Positions 40,587 through 48,249 of a stretch of 52,859 nucleotides of DNA are shown piece by piece. The translations under genes were made by a program, and so were the position numbers. Under the pieces are notes generated by a model. The model searched no databases, had not been told where the DNA came from, and saw nothing but the letters and a program-made list of their open reading frames with translations. Every line of letters starts with the position of its first letter. Position 1 is the stretch's first letter. The stretch covers positions 1 to 52,859 of the forward strand of contig JBKHXK010000017.1 in assembly GCA_046566065.1 (NCBI GenBank), written 5' to 3'. This stretch comes from MB1-2 sp046566065 (GTDB taxonomy: Bacteria > Actinomycetota > CADDZG01 > WHSQ01).

Positions 40587-41501
40587 ATGTCCCGTACCGC
40601 GCCGGTCGCCGCACCTACAGGGACCGGCCCCACCTGGGTGTCGTGGGCACTGCTCGCTCTGGGAGTGGTTTCGGTGGCCGGGTCGGCGATCCTGATCCGC
40701 TACGCCGACGGCGCGGAGCCACTGGCGATCTCGTTCTGGCGCTGCGCGGCCGGCGCCGTGGCCCTTGCTCCGTTCGGGGGCAGGGGATTCAAGCGGCTGA
40801 CCGGAAGGGGATGGCTGCTGCCGATAGTGGCGGGCGCCTTCCTCGCGGTCCATTTCGCGACCTGGATCACCTCGCTCGAGCTGACCACGGTCGCCAACTC
40901 GGTCCTGCTCGTCTGCACCACTCCGATATTCACCGCGATCGCAGCACGCTTCATCTTCAAAGAGCGCTTCCGCGTCGCGGTGTGGATCGGCATCGCGCTG
41001 ACGTTCGCGGGGACCGCGTTGATCGCGGGAGCGGGCGGGGGCGAGGGCGAGGCATCGCTATCGGGCGACATGTTGGCGCTGCTCGGCGCGGTGACGGTCG
41101 GGGGCTACACCCTGGCGGGCCAGGTGTCGCGCCGGACCCTCGGGATCGTGGAATACGCCGTCATCACCTACGGCGCCGCCGCCCTGCTGCTGCTCCCGGT
41201 CTGTCTGGCGGCCGGGGTCCCGCTGGCCGGATACCCGGCGCAGACCTGGGCCGCGATCGCGGGGATCGTGATCGGGCCTCAGCTGCTGGGCCACACGATC
41301 TTGAACTTCGTCCTCAAGGATCTCGACGCGACCACCGTCACGGTCGCGGTCATGGCGGAGCCACCCATCGCGATCGCTCTCGCGTTCGTCCTGTTCTCGG
41401 AGGCACCCTCCGCACTGGTCTATCCCGGCGGAGCCGCGATCCTGGCGGGGATCCTGTTGGTATCGCTGAACCGGGGCGAGGTTCCGGAGCTCGTCGAATG
41501 A
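40587..41501 (+). CDS. EamA/DMT-superfamily transporter
   Basis: 304 aa from ATG 40587 (a GTG two codons upstream is possible). Ten predicted membrane helices in two repeated EamA halves: SWALLALGVVSVAGSAILIR, ADGAEPLAISFWRCAAG, FLAVHFATWITSLELTTVAN in the first; GDMLALLGAVTVGGYTLAGQ and VMAEPPIAIALAFVLFSEAP in the second. DMT transporters export metabolites such as amino acids or import cofactors; the substrate cannot be predicted. The -10 is shared with the divergent nudix gene. The stop overlaps the FolP2-type gene (ATGA), suggesting co-translation. Confidence 0.88.
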   Translation: MSRTAPVAAPTGTGPTWVSWALLALGVVSVAGSAILIRYADGAEPLAISFWRCAAGAVALAPFGGRGFKRLTGRGWLLPIVAGAFLAVHFATWITSLELTTVANSVLLVCTTPIFTAIAARFIFKERFRVAVWIGIALTFAGTALIAGAGGGEGEASLSGDMLALLGAVTVGGYTLAGQVSRRTLGIVEYAVITYGAAALLLLPVCLAAGVPLAGYPAQTWAAIAGIVIGPQLLGHTILNFVLKDLDATTVTVAVMAEPPIAIALAFVLFSEAPSALVYPGGAAILAGILLVSLNRGEVPELVE

Positions 41502-42316
41502 GCTGTCTCGTCATGGGCATCTTGAACCGCACCCCGGATTCCTTCTACGACGGGGGCCGGACCTCCCTGACCGACGCCTTGCGACATGCCCGGGAGATGG
41601 CCGCACACGGCTGCGACATCGTCGACGTGGGCGGGGTGAAGGCCGGGCCCGGCGCTCCCGTGTCTCTGGACGAGGAGCTGTCGCGCGTGGCTCCCTTGGT
41701 AGAGGCGCTAAGGAGCGAGACCGACGCGATCCTGTCGGTGGAGACGGGGCGGCCCGAGGTCGCGAAGCAAGTGCTCGAGATGGGCGCCGGCATCATCAAC
41801 GACGTGACCGCTCTGGCGGATCCGGAGCTTGCTGCGGTCTGCGCGCGTAGCGGCGCTCGGCTGGTCCTCATGCATCACGGCGGCCAGATCAGAGGGCGCC
41901 CGCGGAACCCGCGTTACGACGATGTCGTGGCCGATGTGATCGAGACGTGGCGCGAACTTGCGGAGGTCGCGCGTTCCCATGGCGTGCGCGACGAGGATCT
42001 GATCTACGACCCCGGCCTCGATTTCGGAAAGACCACGTTCCACTCGCTCGAACTTATGCGCAGGCTGCCCGAGCTCACCGAAGACCGGCGCGTGCTGATC
42101 GCCGCGTCGAGGAAGGACGTCGTGGGTGAGACGCTCGGTCTCCCGCTCGAGGAACGTCTGGAGGGGAGCCTGGCCCTGGTCGCGCTCTCAGCTCTCTACG
42201 GAGCCGCGATCGTACGCGTGCACGACGTGAAGGAGAGCGTGCGCGTGGTCCGGATGGTGGAGGCGGTGATGGGCGAGCGTCCTCCCGCGGCCCCCATCAG
42301 GGGCCTCTGGGAGTAA
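41498..42316 (+). CDS. folP2: FolP2-type dihydropteroate synthase paralogue
   Basis: 272 aa, ATG overlapping the transporter stop (ATGA). The pterin-binding TIM barrel keeps MGILNRTPDSFYDGG, the IND pair (Asn101), DPGLDFGKT, SRKDVVGETLG and the C-terminal RVHDV. But the p-aminobenzoate loop, normally GGESTRPG, is GGVKAGPG, and SVDT is SVET (Glu82). Both the VKAGPG loop and the NRTPDSFYD, KDVVGETLG and RLEGSLALVALSA segments match mycobacterial FolP2 (Rv1207), which lacks dihydropteroate synthase activity. It is therefore unlikely to make folate; its real substrate is unknown. A genuine folP is presumably elsewhere in the genome. Confidence 0.88.
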   Translation: MSCLVMGILNRTPDSFYDGGRTSLTDALRHAREMAAHGCDIVDVGGVKAGPGAPVSLDEELSRVAPLVEALRSETDAILSVETGRPEVAKQVLEMGAGIINDVTALADPELAAVCARSGARLVLMHHGGQIRGRPRNPRYDDVVADVIETWRELAEVARSHGVRDEDLIYDPGLDFGKTTFHSLELMRRLPELTEDRRVLIAASRKDVVGETLGLPLEERLEGSLALVALSALYGAAIVRVHDVKESVRVVRMVEAVMGERPPAAPIRGLWE

Positions 42317-42318
42317 CG

Positions 42319-42702
42319 CTAGTACCAGGTCGAGCCCGTTTCGGACTCGTCCTTCAGCCGCTCCATCACGGTGGTCAGCGATCCGTAGGCCTCGGTCTTC
42401 AACAGGCATTTGTTCGCGCCGGAACCAAGCATCACCTCTGGGTAGTCGCTGAAAGCGGTGAGCCCGAGGATGTAGGTGCGGGGCCACATCTCCTTGATGC
42501 GCTTCGTTGCTTCCACGCCGTCCATCGTGGGCATCGCCGCGTCCATGATGATCAGATCCGGGTGGAGCTTCCGCGTCAGGTCGATGGCCTCCTGGCCATC
42601 ACCGGCTTCGCCGACGACCTCGAAAGAGGTGGTCGACTCGATCAGGTACCTCAGCATGTAGCGAAGGTCTTTGTCGTCGTCGACGATCAGCACGGTTCGC
42701 AT
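42319..42702 (-). CDS. Single-domain response regulator (receiver only)
   Basis: The ATG at 42702 (127 aa, MRTVLIVDDDKDLRYMLRYL) is supported by TACCCT (42711-42716, minus strand) 8 nt upstream; the longer upstream frame overlaps the divergent gene. The receiver has the acidic pair DDD, the phospho-acceptor Asp in LIIMDAAMPTMDG, and the conserved Lys in CLLKTEA; Thr in GLTAFSD fills the switch position. There is no output domain, so it works through protein interaction like CheY or Spo0F, or as a phosphate sink. It is divergent from a second single-receiver gene. Confidence 0.9.
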   Translation of the reverse strand: MRTVLIVDDDKDLRYMLRYLIESTTSFEVVGEAGDGQEAIDLTRKLHPDLIIMDAAMPTMDGVEATKRIKEMWPRTYILGLTAFSDYPEVMLGSGANKCLLKTEAYGSLTTVMERLKDESETGSTWY

Positions 42703-42760
42703 CGTGGTCAAGGGTAGGCGAAAGCGGTGCGGGCGTCGTGGAAGCTGATAACTTTCCGCC

Positions 42761-43132
42761 ATGGCCAAGACGATCCTGATCGTGGAAGACGAGGAAGCGG
42801 TCCGCGAGCTGGAGAAGTTCATCCTCGAACAGCAGGGCTATGACGTCATGGAGGCCCGCGATGGCCTGGAGGGCTTGGCCAAGGCGGAGTTCCGCAAGCC
42901 GGATCTGATCCTGCTCGATCTGATGATGCCCGACGTCTCCGGGGGACGGATGTTCGACGAGATGAAGCGCCATCCGACGACCACCGGCATCCCGATCATC
43001 GTCGTGACCGGGAAGCCCGACGCCCACGAGATGTTCGACGACGAGATCGGCCCCGACAACGTGATCATGAAACCGTTCGAGGCCGAGGCGCTCCTGGGAA
43101 GGATCCGAGAACACATCGGCGACCCTGAGTAA
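42761..43132 (+). CDS. Single-domain response regulator (receiver only)
   Basis: 123 aa: ILIVEDEEAVRELEKFILEQ, phospho-acceptor Asp in LILLDLMMPDVSGG, Thr in IIVVTGKPD and the conserved Lys in IMKPFEAEALL. No output domain. TAACTT (42749-42754) ends 6 nt before the ATG, so the mRNA is probably leaderless. It is followed without a gap by the prepilin peptidase gene (TAATTG), a likely co-transcribed partner, which suggests a pilus- or type II-like-secretion-related role as for PilG/PilH; inference only. Confidence 0.9.
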   Translation: MAKTILIVEDEEAVRELEKFILEQQGYDVMEARDGLEGLAKAEFRKPDLILLDLMMPDVSGGRMFDEMKRHPTTTGIPIIVVTGKPDAHEMFDDEIGPDNVIMKPFEAEALLGRIREHIGDPE

Positions 43133-43945
43133 TTGATCGAGCCTGGGTTCGTGGACTCCGGCCCCTTCTGGATCTTCTTCGTCACCGCCGCCGGCGTTCT
43201 GGGCTTGATCTTCGGCAGCTTCGCGACCGCGGTTGCCTATCGGGTGCCCCGCGACGAATCGATATCGACCGGCCGTAGCAAGTGCCCCAGCTGCGGCAAC
43301 ACGATCACGGCTATCCAGAACGTGCCTTTCTTCAGCTACGTGGTGCTGCGCGGGCGATGCAAGCACTGCGGCGAGCGCATATCGATCCGCTATCCGTTGA
43401 TCGAGCTGGCCACCGCTGCGTTGTTCGTTGCTGCTGCGTGGAGGTTCGAGGTATCGGCCGAGGCCGTGATCTACGCGGGGTTCTTCTGGACGCTCGTCGT
43501 CCTGACGGTGATAGACCTCGAGTACAAGCTCCTGCCCAACAGGATCGTCTTCCCAACGTTCATCGCCGGCTGGGTCGCGCTGTCGATCGCCGCGCTGGCC
43601 GGTGGGGACGCGGGTCGTCTCCGGGACGCGGCGATCGGAGCGGCCATCTTCGGCGGGTTCTTCTTCTTGGTTGCCTCGATCTACCCCGCGGGCATGGGTG
43701 GGGGAGACGTGAAGCTCGCCTTCGTTCTGGGGACCTTCCTCGGGCATGCGGGCGGGCCGGGCGTGGTGCTCGTGGGTATGTTCCTGTCGTTCTTGAGCGG
43801 GGCGATCATCGGTGTGATCGTCATGAAGGTGACGGGCGGAGACAGGAAGAAACAGGTCCCGTTCGGGCCCTTCCTCGCGCTCGGAACGATCCTTGCGATC
43901 CTCTGGGGCCGCGGTCTGCTCGATGCGTATCTAGGAGCATTCTGA
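43133..43945 (+). CDS. Prepilin peptidase / N-methyltransferase (A24 family)
   Basis: 270-aa polytopic membrane enzyme starting at the TTG directly after the upstream stop. It has the N-terminal region with two CxxC pairs (KCPSCGNTI and CKHCGERIS) in the first cytoplasmic loop, the ISIRYPLIELATA signature, and the two catalytic aspartates in VIDLEYKLLPN and GMGGGDVKLAF. It cleaves and methylates type IV prepilins at the membrane. No pilin or assembly ATPase genes are in the window. Co-transcription with a receiver protein suggests regulated piliation or Tad-type secretion. Confidence 0.93.
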   Translation: MIEPGFVDSGPFWIFFVTAAGVLGLIFGSFATAVAYRVPRDESISTGRSKCPSCGNTITAIQNVPFFSYVVLRGRCKHCGERISIRYPLIELATAALFVAAAWRFEVSAEAVIYAGFFWTLVVLTVIDLEYKLLPNRIVFPTFIAGWVALSIAALAGGDAGRLRDAAIGAAIFGGFFFLVASIYPAGMGGGDVKLAFVLGTFLGHAGGPGVVLVGMFLSFLSGAIIGVIVMKVTGGDRKKQVPFGPFLALGTILAILWGRGLLDAYLGAF

Positions 43946-43967
43946 GGCTTCCGCCTCTCCCGACTCC

Positions 43968-44999
43968 CTACGAGAGGCCGAAGGGTGTGCTCAGGCTGCC
44001 CTTCTCGGAGAAGGCTTCGTCGATCAACTCGCAGAGGTCGGGGTCGAACTGGGTCCCGGCATGGCTGCGGATCTCCGCGAGCGCGGCCTCGAAGGAGACC
44101 GGTTTGCGATAGGGCCGCAAGGACGTCATGGCATCGAGCACGTCGGCTATCGAGAAGAGCCGCGCCGCGGCCGGGATATCCCTGCCCGCCAGTCCGTCTG
44201 GGTAGCCGTGTCCGTCCCAGCGCTCGTGGTGATGACGGATCACGTCCCGCACGCAGTCGGGGAACCCGAGCGGAGCCACCACTCGCTCTCCCAGGATCGG
44301 GTGGGTCTGCAAGACCCTCTTCTCGGTGTCGGTGAGGCCACCGGGTTTGTTGAGGATCGATTCGGGGATCCCGATCTTGCCCACGTCGTGGAGGAGGAAC
44401 CCGGCCTCGAGCCCTTCGCTCGGCAGGGCGTCTTCGAGCATCGCGACGTGTGCGAGCTTCATGGCCATCGCCGTGACGCGCTCCGCGTGGCCTCCGGTGT
44501 AGGTGTCTTTCAACTCGAGCGCAGAAGCCAGAGCTTTGGCCGCCGCGATGTTCGCGCTCTCCCGAGCGGGCTGGACCAGCTGCAAGCGGGCCTGGAGCTC
44601 GTCCGCTCCCGAACGGTCGTAGAGCATCCCGCGCGACGCGACCTGCTCCACCGCAGCCGCCAGCCGGGTCGGGGAGGCCCCCCGCTCCAGGTACCCGGCG
44701 ATCCCGAGCAGGACCGCCTCGGATGCGGCCCGGTCGTCGTCCGGCCGAGCCAGGACGATCGTTCGATCCTGCATCCGCGCCCGAGCGACCAGGTGAAGGG
44801 GTTGGGTCCGGTCCTGACCGTCATCTGCGACGACAACGACAACGACGTCGATGTCCTCGCGGATCCCTTCCAGGTTCTCGAGCTCGACCTCTTTGGGCAC
44901 GAAGATCTGCGAGGTCTGGTTGCCGAGCGTTGCGGACAGTCCGATCCACATCGCCGCGTCGGCCCCGATGAGAAGGATGCGCGTTGGATGTGTCGTCAT
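43968..44999 (-). CDS. HD-GYP c-di-GMP phosphodiesterase with degenerate receiver
   Basis: 343 aa from ATG 44999, which overlaps the upstream stop (TGATG). The N-terminal 120 residues look like a receiver fold (ILLIGADAAMWIGLSATLGN) without the usual acidic triad, so it is probably not phosphorylated in the standard way. The C-terminal domain is HD-GYP: LLHDVGKIGIPESILNKPG (HD at 204-205), then HHHERWDGHGYPDGLAG, containing the GYP motif and the metal-binding histidines. It should hydrolyse c-di-GMP to pGpG or GMP. It is the third gene of an operon whose first gene makes c-di-GMP. Confidence 0.92.
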   Translation of the reverse strand: MTTHPTRILLIGADAAMWIGLSATLGNQTSQIFVPKEVELENLEGIREDIDVVVVVVADDGQDRTQPLHLVARARMQDRTIVLARPDDDRAASEAVLLGIAGYLERGASPTRLAAAVEQVASRGMLYDRSGADELQARLQLVQPARESANIAAAKALASALELKDTYTGGHAERVTAMAMKLAHVAMLEDALPSEGLEAGFLLHDVGKIGIPESILNKPGGLTDTEKRVLQTHPILGERVVAPLGFPDCVRDVIRHHHERWDGHGYPDGLAGRDIPAAARLFSIADVLDAMTSLRPYRKPVSFEAALAEIRSHAGTQFDPDLCELIDEAFSEKGSLSTPFGLS

Positions 45000-45457
45000 C
45001 AGACCGTTCTCAAACCGAGCCGTCCCAGGGTGCCGGCGCGCTCGATCATCTCGTCGCGGCGCGCACGACGTTCTTCGGGGGTCAGATCGATCAGCTCTTG
45101 AACGATCTGAGCGACGGCCGCCGGGGAGAAGGGTTTCGTGAGGTGAGCGTGGGCGCCCCGCTGCATCGCTTGGATGGCGATCGCCGGCGCGCCTTTGGCG
45201 GACAGGACGATCACGGCGAGGTCGTCGATGGTGCCGTCGGAGGTCAACGCGTCGAGCACTTCGAAACCGTCCATCTCCGGCATCGACAGATCGAGTACGC
45301 AAGCGTCCCAGTGTCCGGCCCTCAATGTCTGAAGGGCCTCGGCGCCGTTCCGAGCTTCTCCGAACTCCAGCCCTGCTAGACCCAGGTTCAGGCCGACGAT
45401 GACGCGGATGTCACCTTCGTCGTCGACCACGAGCACCCGGCGCTGCGAGGGTGTCAT
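44999..45457 (-). CDS. Receiver-domain response regulator
   Basis: 152 aa from ATG 45457; the stop of the upstream gene ends 2 nt before. The receiver has VLVVDDEGDI, the phospho-acceptor in ACVLDLSMPEMDGFEVL, Ser in VIVLSAKGA and Lys in HLTKPFSPAAV. The last 30 residues are a charged helix (TPEERRARRDEMIERAG) with no enzymatic output. It sits between the GGDEF and HD-GYP proteins and overlaps the latter by one base, so it could act as a shared input that switches between synthesis and breakdown of c-di-GMP. Confidence 0.9.
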   Translation of the reverse strand: MTPSQRRVLVVDDEGDIRVIVGLNLGLAGLEFGEARNGAEALQTLRAGHWDACVLDLSMPEMDGFEVLDALTSDGTIDDLAVIVLSAKGAPAIAIQAMQRGAHAHLTKPFSPAAVAQIVQELIDLTPEERRARRDEMIERAGTLGRLGLRTV

Positions 45458-45459
45458 CG

Positions 45460-46614
45460 CTAACGGCCTGCGGCCTCTGCCGGAAGCCTGTTCACCAGAT
45501 CTCGGAAGTTGGAGCGAACGAAGTCTGCTAGTCGCATGTCGGGAGAGACGTGAAGTTTCCGGCGGATGCGAGCTTTGTGGCTGCGAACCGTTCCTCGAGA
45601 GATTCCAAGCCTGCGGGCGATCTCTTGCTCGGTGCGGCGGTGCGACAGGTGCAACAGCACGTCCCACTCGCGTTCGGTCAACTCTTCGGATAGAGCCACA
45701 GGGTTGAGGCCGTGGCGACGTGGGTCGTCGGCGCGCCAGGTGCGGTTACCACCCGATTCCTTCGCTCGGAACAAAGCGATCTCGGCGCGGGCGATGATCT
45801 CCTCGGCGGAGCGCCCCGGAGACAGCTGCGCTACGCCCACGGAGGCCGGGACGTTTGCAGGGTCTGACTCTGCGATCGCCTCCCGGCAGCGCTCGGCCGC
45901 CAGGTAAGCCGTGCCGAGCTCCGTATCCGGCAGGATCACCGCGAATTCGTCGCCGCCGTAGCGATAGAGCACATCGGCCGTCCTGAGGGTCTTGCGGAGG
46001 CTGTCCGATATCTGGTTCAACAGACGGTCTCCGCCCTCTCGCCCGCGTTCCTCGTTGATGGCTTCGAGCCGGTCGATGTCGATCAGAAGGATCGACAAGG
46101 CAGAGCCGGAACGCTCCGAGCGTGAGATCTCCTGTGACAAACGGTTCTCGAAGGAGGACCGATCGGGCAGGCGCGTGACCGCATCCGCGGTCGCGGCCAG
46201 GCGTAGCTGCTCCTGACGAGCCTTCGTCCGAGCCGCCGCGCCCACACGGGCCACCAGCTCCTTGGGCTCGGCCGGCTTGGCGATGTAATCGACCGCACCG
46301 CCTTCCAGACCTCGAACCTTGTCTTCGGTGGTGCCGAGGGCCGAGAGGAAGATCACCGGGATGTCCTTCGTGCTTGGGTCCGCGGAGAGCGCGGTGAGCA
46401 CCTCGGAGCCATTCATGCCCGGCATCATCATGTCCAGCAGGATGACGTCGGGGGTCTCGGTCCGTGCTTTGTCCACGCATTCCTCGCCGTTCGCGGCCTG
46501 GATCACGTCGAAACCCTCTCCGAGCTGCATGTCGGCGAGCATGCGCAGATCGGGATCGTCGTCGACCACGAGGACGACGGGGCGGGAGGAAGCGGACTTA
46601 TCCATCGATTTCAT
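45460..46614 (-). CDS. REC-GGDEF-LuxR HTH fusion: diguanylate cyclase response regulator
   Basis: 384 aa from ATG 46614 (ATG 46641 is possible). Three domains are visible: receiver (about 12-130; acidic VVDDDPDL, phospho-Asp61 in ILLDMMMPGMNG, Lys113), GGDEF (about 150-300; LPDRSSFENRL, intact YRYGGDEFAV, and an RTAD inhibitory site five residues before it), and a LuxR-type helix-turn-helix (LTEREWDVLLHLSHRRTEQE, then IARRLGISRGTVRSHKARIR). The enzyme should make c-di-GMP under product feedback and also bind DNA, an uncommon combination. It heads an operon with a receiver and an HD-GYP hydrolase. Target genes are unknown; it is divergent from DUF5319-parA. Confidence 0.9.
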   Translation of the reverse strand: MKSMDKSASSRPVVLVVDDDPDLRMLADMQLGEGFDVIQAANGEECVDKARTETPDVILLDMMMPGMNGSEVLTALSADPSTKDIPVIFLSALGTTEDKVRGLEGGAVDYIAKPAEPKELVARVGAAARTKARQEQLRLAATADAVTRLPDRSSFENRLSQEISRSERSGSALSILLIDIDRLEAINEERGREGGDRLLNQISDSLRKTLRTADVLYRYGGDEFAVILPDTELGTAYLAAERCREAIAESDPANVPASVGVAQLSPGRSAEEIIARAEIALFRAKESGGNRTWRADDPRRHGLNPVALSEELTEREWDVLLHLSHRRTEQEIARRLGISRGTVRSHKARIRRKLHVSPDMRLADFVRSNFRDLVNRLPAEAAGR

Positions 46615-46751
46615 AGACCTGCTATCGGCAAAACGTTCCATAAGCCAAAGATGATGGACCCCGCTTGGAAAGGAAATGAACAGAAATGACTAATTCACCT
46701 AGCCCGGTACGGCTACTCGGAGGGCTTGCCCTGAGCCTTACGATGCTCCCC

Positions 46752-47222
46752 ATGGATGATGAGCTGGGGCAACCCGGCGAGCCGGAAGAGGCCCCCCTCG
46801 ACGAGGACGAGCGCGAGATGCTCCACCAGGACCTCGTCGACGTCCAGTCCCTGAAGGAGCTGCTCGGCCCCAAGGGCATCAAGGGGGTCGTCTTCTATTG
46901 CCCGGATTGCGATGAGGACCATTACCTGGCCTGGGACCTCCTCGCCGGCAACCTGAGAGAGCTCCTCGACGCCGGCGAGTCGCCCATCCACGAGCCCGCC
47001 TTCCAACCGGATCCGGATGAATACGTCTCCTGGGATTACGCCCGGGGATTCCTCGACGGTTACGAATCCTTCGAACAAGAGGAGCTCGGTGACGCGGTCA
47101 ACCGGATCGTGCTCGAGCTCCGCGACCGCGGGTGGCCGGCAGAGCAGGTCAAGGCTTTCCTGGCTGCGGCCGATCTGACCCTGCCGACCGTCGACGAGGG
47201 ACCCCCACAGGGAGTCGGCTGA
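46752..47222 (+). CDS. DUF5319 family protein
   Basis: I take ATG 46752 (156 aa, MDDELGQPGEPEEA): TACGAT (46739-46744) lies 7 nt upstream and the extra codons back to ATG 46686 have AT-rich third positions unlike the gene, although an AGGA precedes that ATG. The protein matches actinobacterial DUF5319: EREMLHQDLVDVQSLKELLG, GVVFYCPDCDEDHYLAWDLL, SPIHEPAFQPDPDEYVSWDY. The CPDC-D-H segment probably binds a metal. Function is unknown; it is soluble and acidic. The stop overlaps parA (TGATG). Confidence 0.8.
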   Translation: MDDELGQPGEPEEAPLDEDEREMLHQDLVDVQSLKELLGPKGIKGVVFYCPDCDEDHYLAWDLLAGNLRELLDAGESPIHEPAFQPDPDEYVSWDYARGFLDGYESFEQEELGDAVNRIVLELRDRGWPAEQVKAFLAAADLTLPTVDEGPPQGVG

Positions 47223-47977
47223 TGGCCAGGGTCATCGCCTTCGCCAATCAGAAGGGTGGCGTAGCGAAGACCACCACGACGCTTTCCATAGGGGCGGCTC
47301 TCGCGGAGCGAGGACGAACCGTCCTCGCGGTGGACATGGACCCACAGGCCGCGCTCACGTATTCGATGGGGATAGATCCCGATGCTCTGAGCGAGACCGT
47401 GAACGACATCCTCGTCCGCAGACTGCCCGTCGAGAAGGTCCTCGTGTCGCGAGAGATCGATCTCGTTCCCGCCAACATAGATCTCGCGGGGGCCGAGGCC
47501 ATCCTCCTTGCCAAGACCGGACGGGAGTACGCGCTCGAGAGGGCGTTGCGCGACGTGGGACCGGCCTACGACTACATCGTCATCGACTGCCCCCCCTCGC
47601 TCGGCATCCTTACGATCAACGGCTTGACGGCGGCGGGTGAAGTGATCATCCCTCTGCAATGCGAGGCTCTCTCGCACCGGGGCGTCGGCCAGCTCGTAGA
47701 AACGCTTGCCGACATCAGGCATTTCACGAACCCGAACCTCTCGATCACCGGAGTCATACCCACCATGTACGACGGCAGGTCACGCCACGCGCGCGAGGTC
47801 CTTGCGGATGTGGGCTCGCGTTACGACCTGACGGTGCTGGAGCCCGCGGTGAGGAAATCGATCAGGTTCGCCGAGGCCTCGCAGGCGGGATTGTCGATCC
47901 TCTCCTTCGCCCCGACGCACCCCGGGGCAGAGGCGTACCGCGAGCTTGCGGCTCAGATCGACGGGGGTGGGTCCTAG
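47222..47977 (+). CDS. ParA/Soj-family ATPase (orphan)
   Basis: 251 aa, start overlapping the DUF5319 stop (TGATG). Deviant Walker A FANQKGGVAKTTTTLSIG with the signature Lys, VLAVDMDPQAALTYSMG, and Walker B YIVIDCPPSLGIL place it in the ParA/MinD group; LQCEALSHRGVGQLVETL and VLADVGSRY follow the ParA pattern. ParA proteins position DNA or large protein complexes by gradient formation on the nucleoid. No parB follows, and the next gene is a zinc ribbon, so the cargo is not the usual ParB-parS complex. It overlaps the next gene by one base (TAGTG). Confidence 0.93.
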   Translation: MARVIAFANQKGGVAKTTTTLSIGAALAERGRTVLAVDMDPQAALTYSMGIDPDALSETVNDILVRRLPVEKVLVSREIDLVPANIDLAGAEAILLAKTGREYALERALRDVGPAYDYIVIDCPPSLGILTINGLTAAGEVIIPLQCEALSHRGVGQLVETLADIRHFTNPNLSITGVIPTMYDGRSRHAREVLADVGSRYDLTVLEPAVRKSIRFAEASQAGLSILSFAPTHPGAEAYRELAAQIDGGGS

Positions 47978-48213
47978 TGGACGAGCAGGCCCCGAGCAAG
48001 CACGCCCTTTACACGAAGACCGAGCGGAAGGCTCGCACCTGCACGGTGGAATGCTCCAGCTGCAGGGAGGAGACCAGGGTGTCTTATCTCGAGTTGGCGG
48101 CTCTGTTGTTCCCTGTCCACGTTCACTTGCCGCTGCTCCGCTACCACCATTCCTGGATGAGGTGTCCAGCGTGTGGGAAAAGGACCTGGGTCCGGGTCCA
48201 CCTCGATCGCTGA
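47977..48213 (+). CDS. Small zinc-ribbon protein
   Basis: 78 aa from the GTG overlapping the parA stop (TAGTG). Two CxxC pairs, CTVECSSCREET and MRCPACGKRTWVRV, form a zinc ribbon around a short hydrophobic helix (YLELAALLFPVHVHLPLLR). Its basic N-terminus (KHALYTKTERKARTC) could bind nucleic acid. The overlap with parA makes joint expression very likely. I know no function for this short family; a ParA adaptor or RNA/DNA-binding role are guesses. Confidence 0.75.
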   Translation: MDEQAPSKHALYTKTERKARTCTVECSSCREETRVSYLELAALLFPVHVHLPLLRYHHSWMRCPACGKRTWVRVHLDR

Positions 48214-48249
48214 AGATAGGGTCGGACGAAACCTGATGGGAGGCTGACA

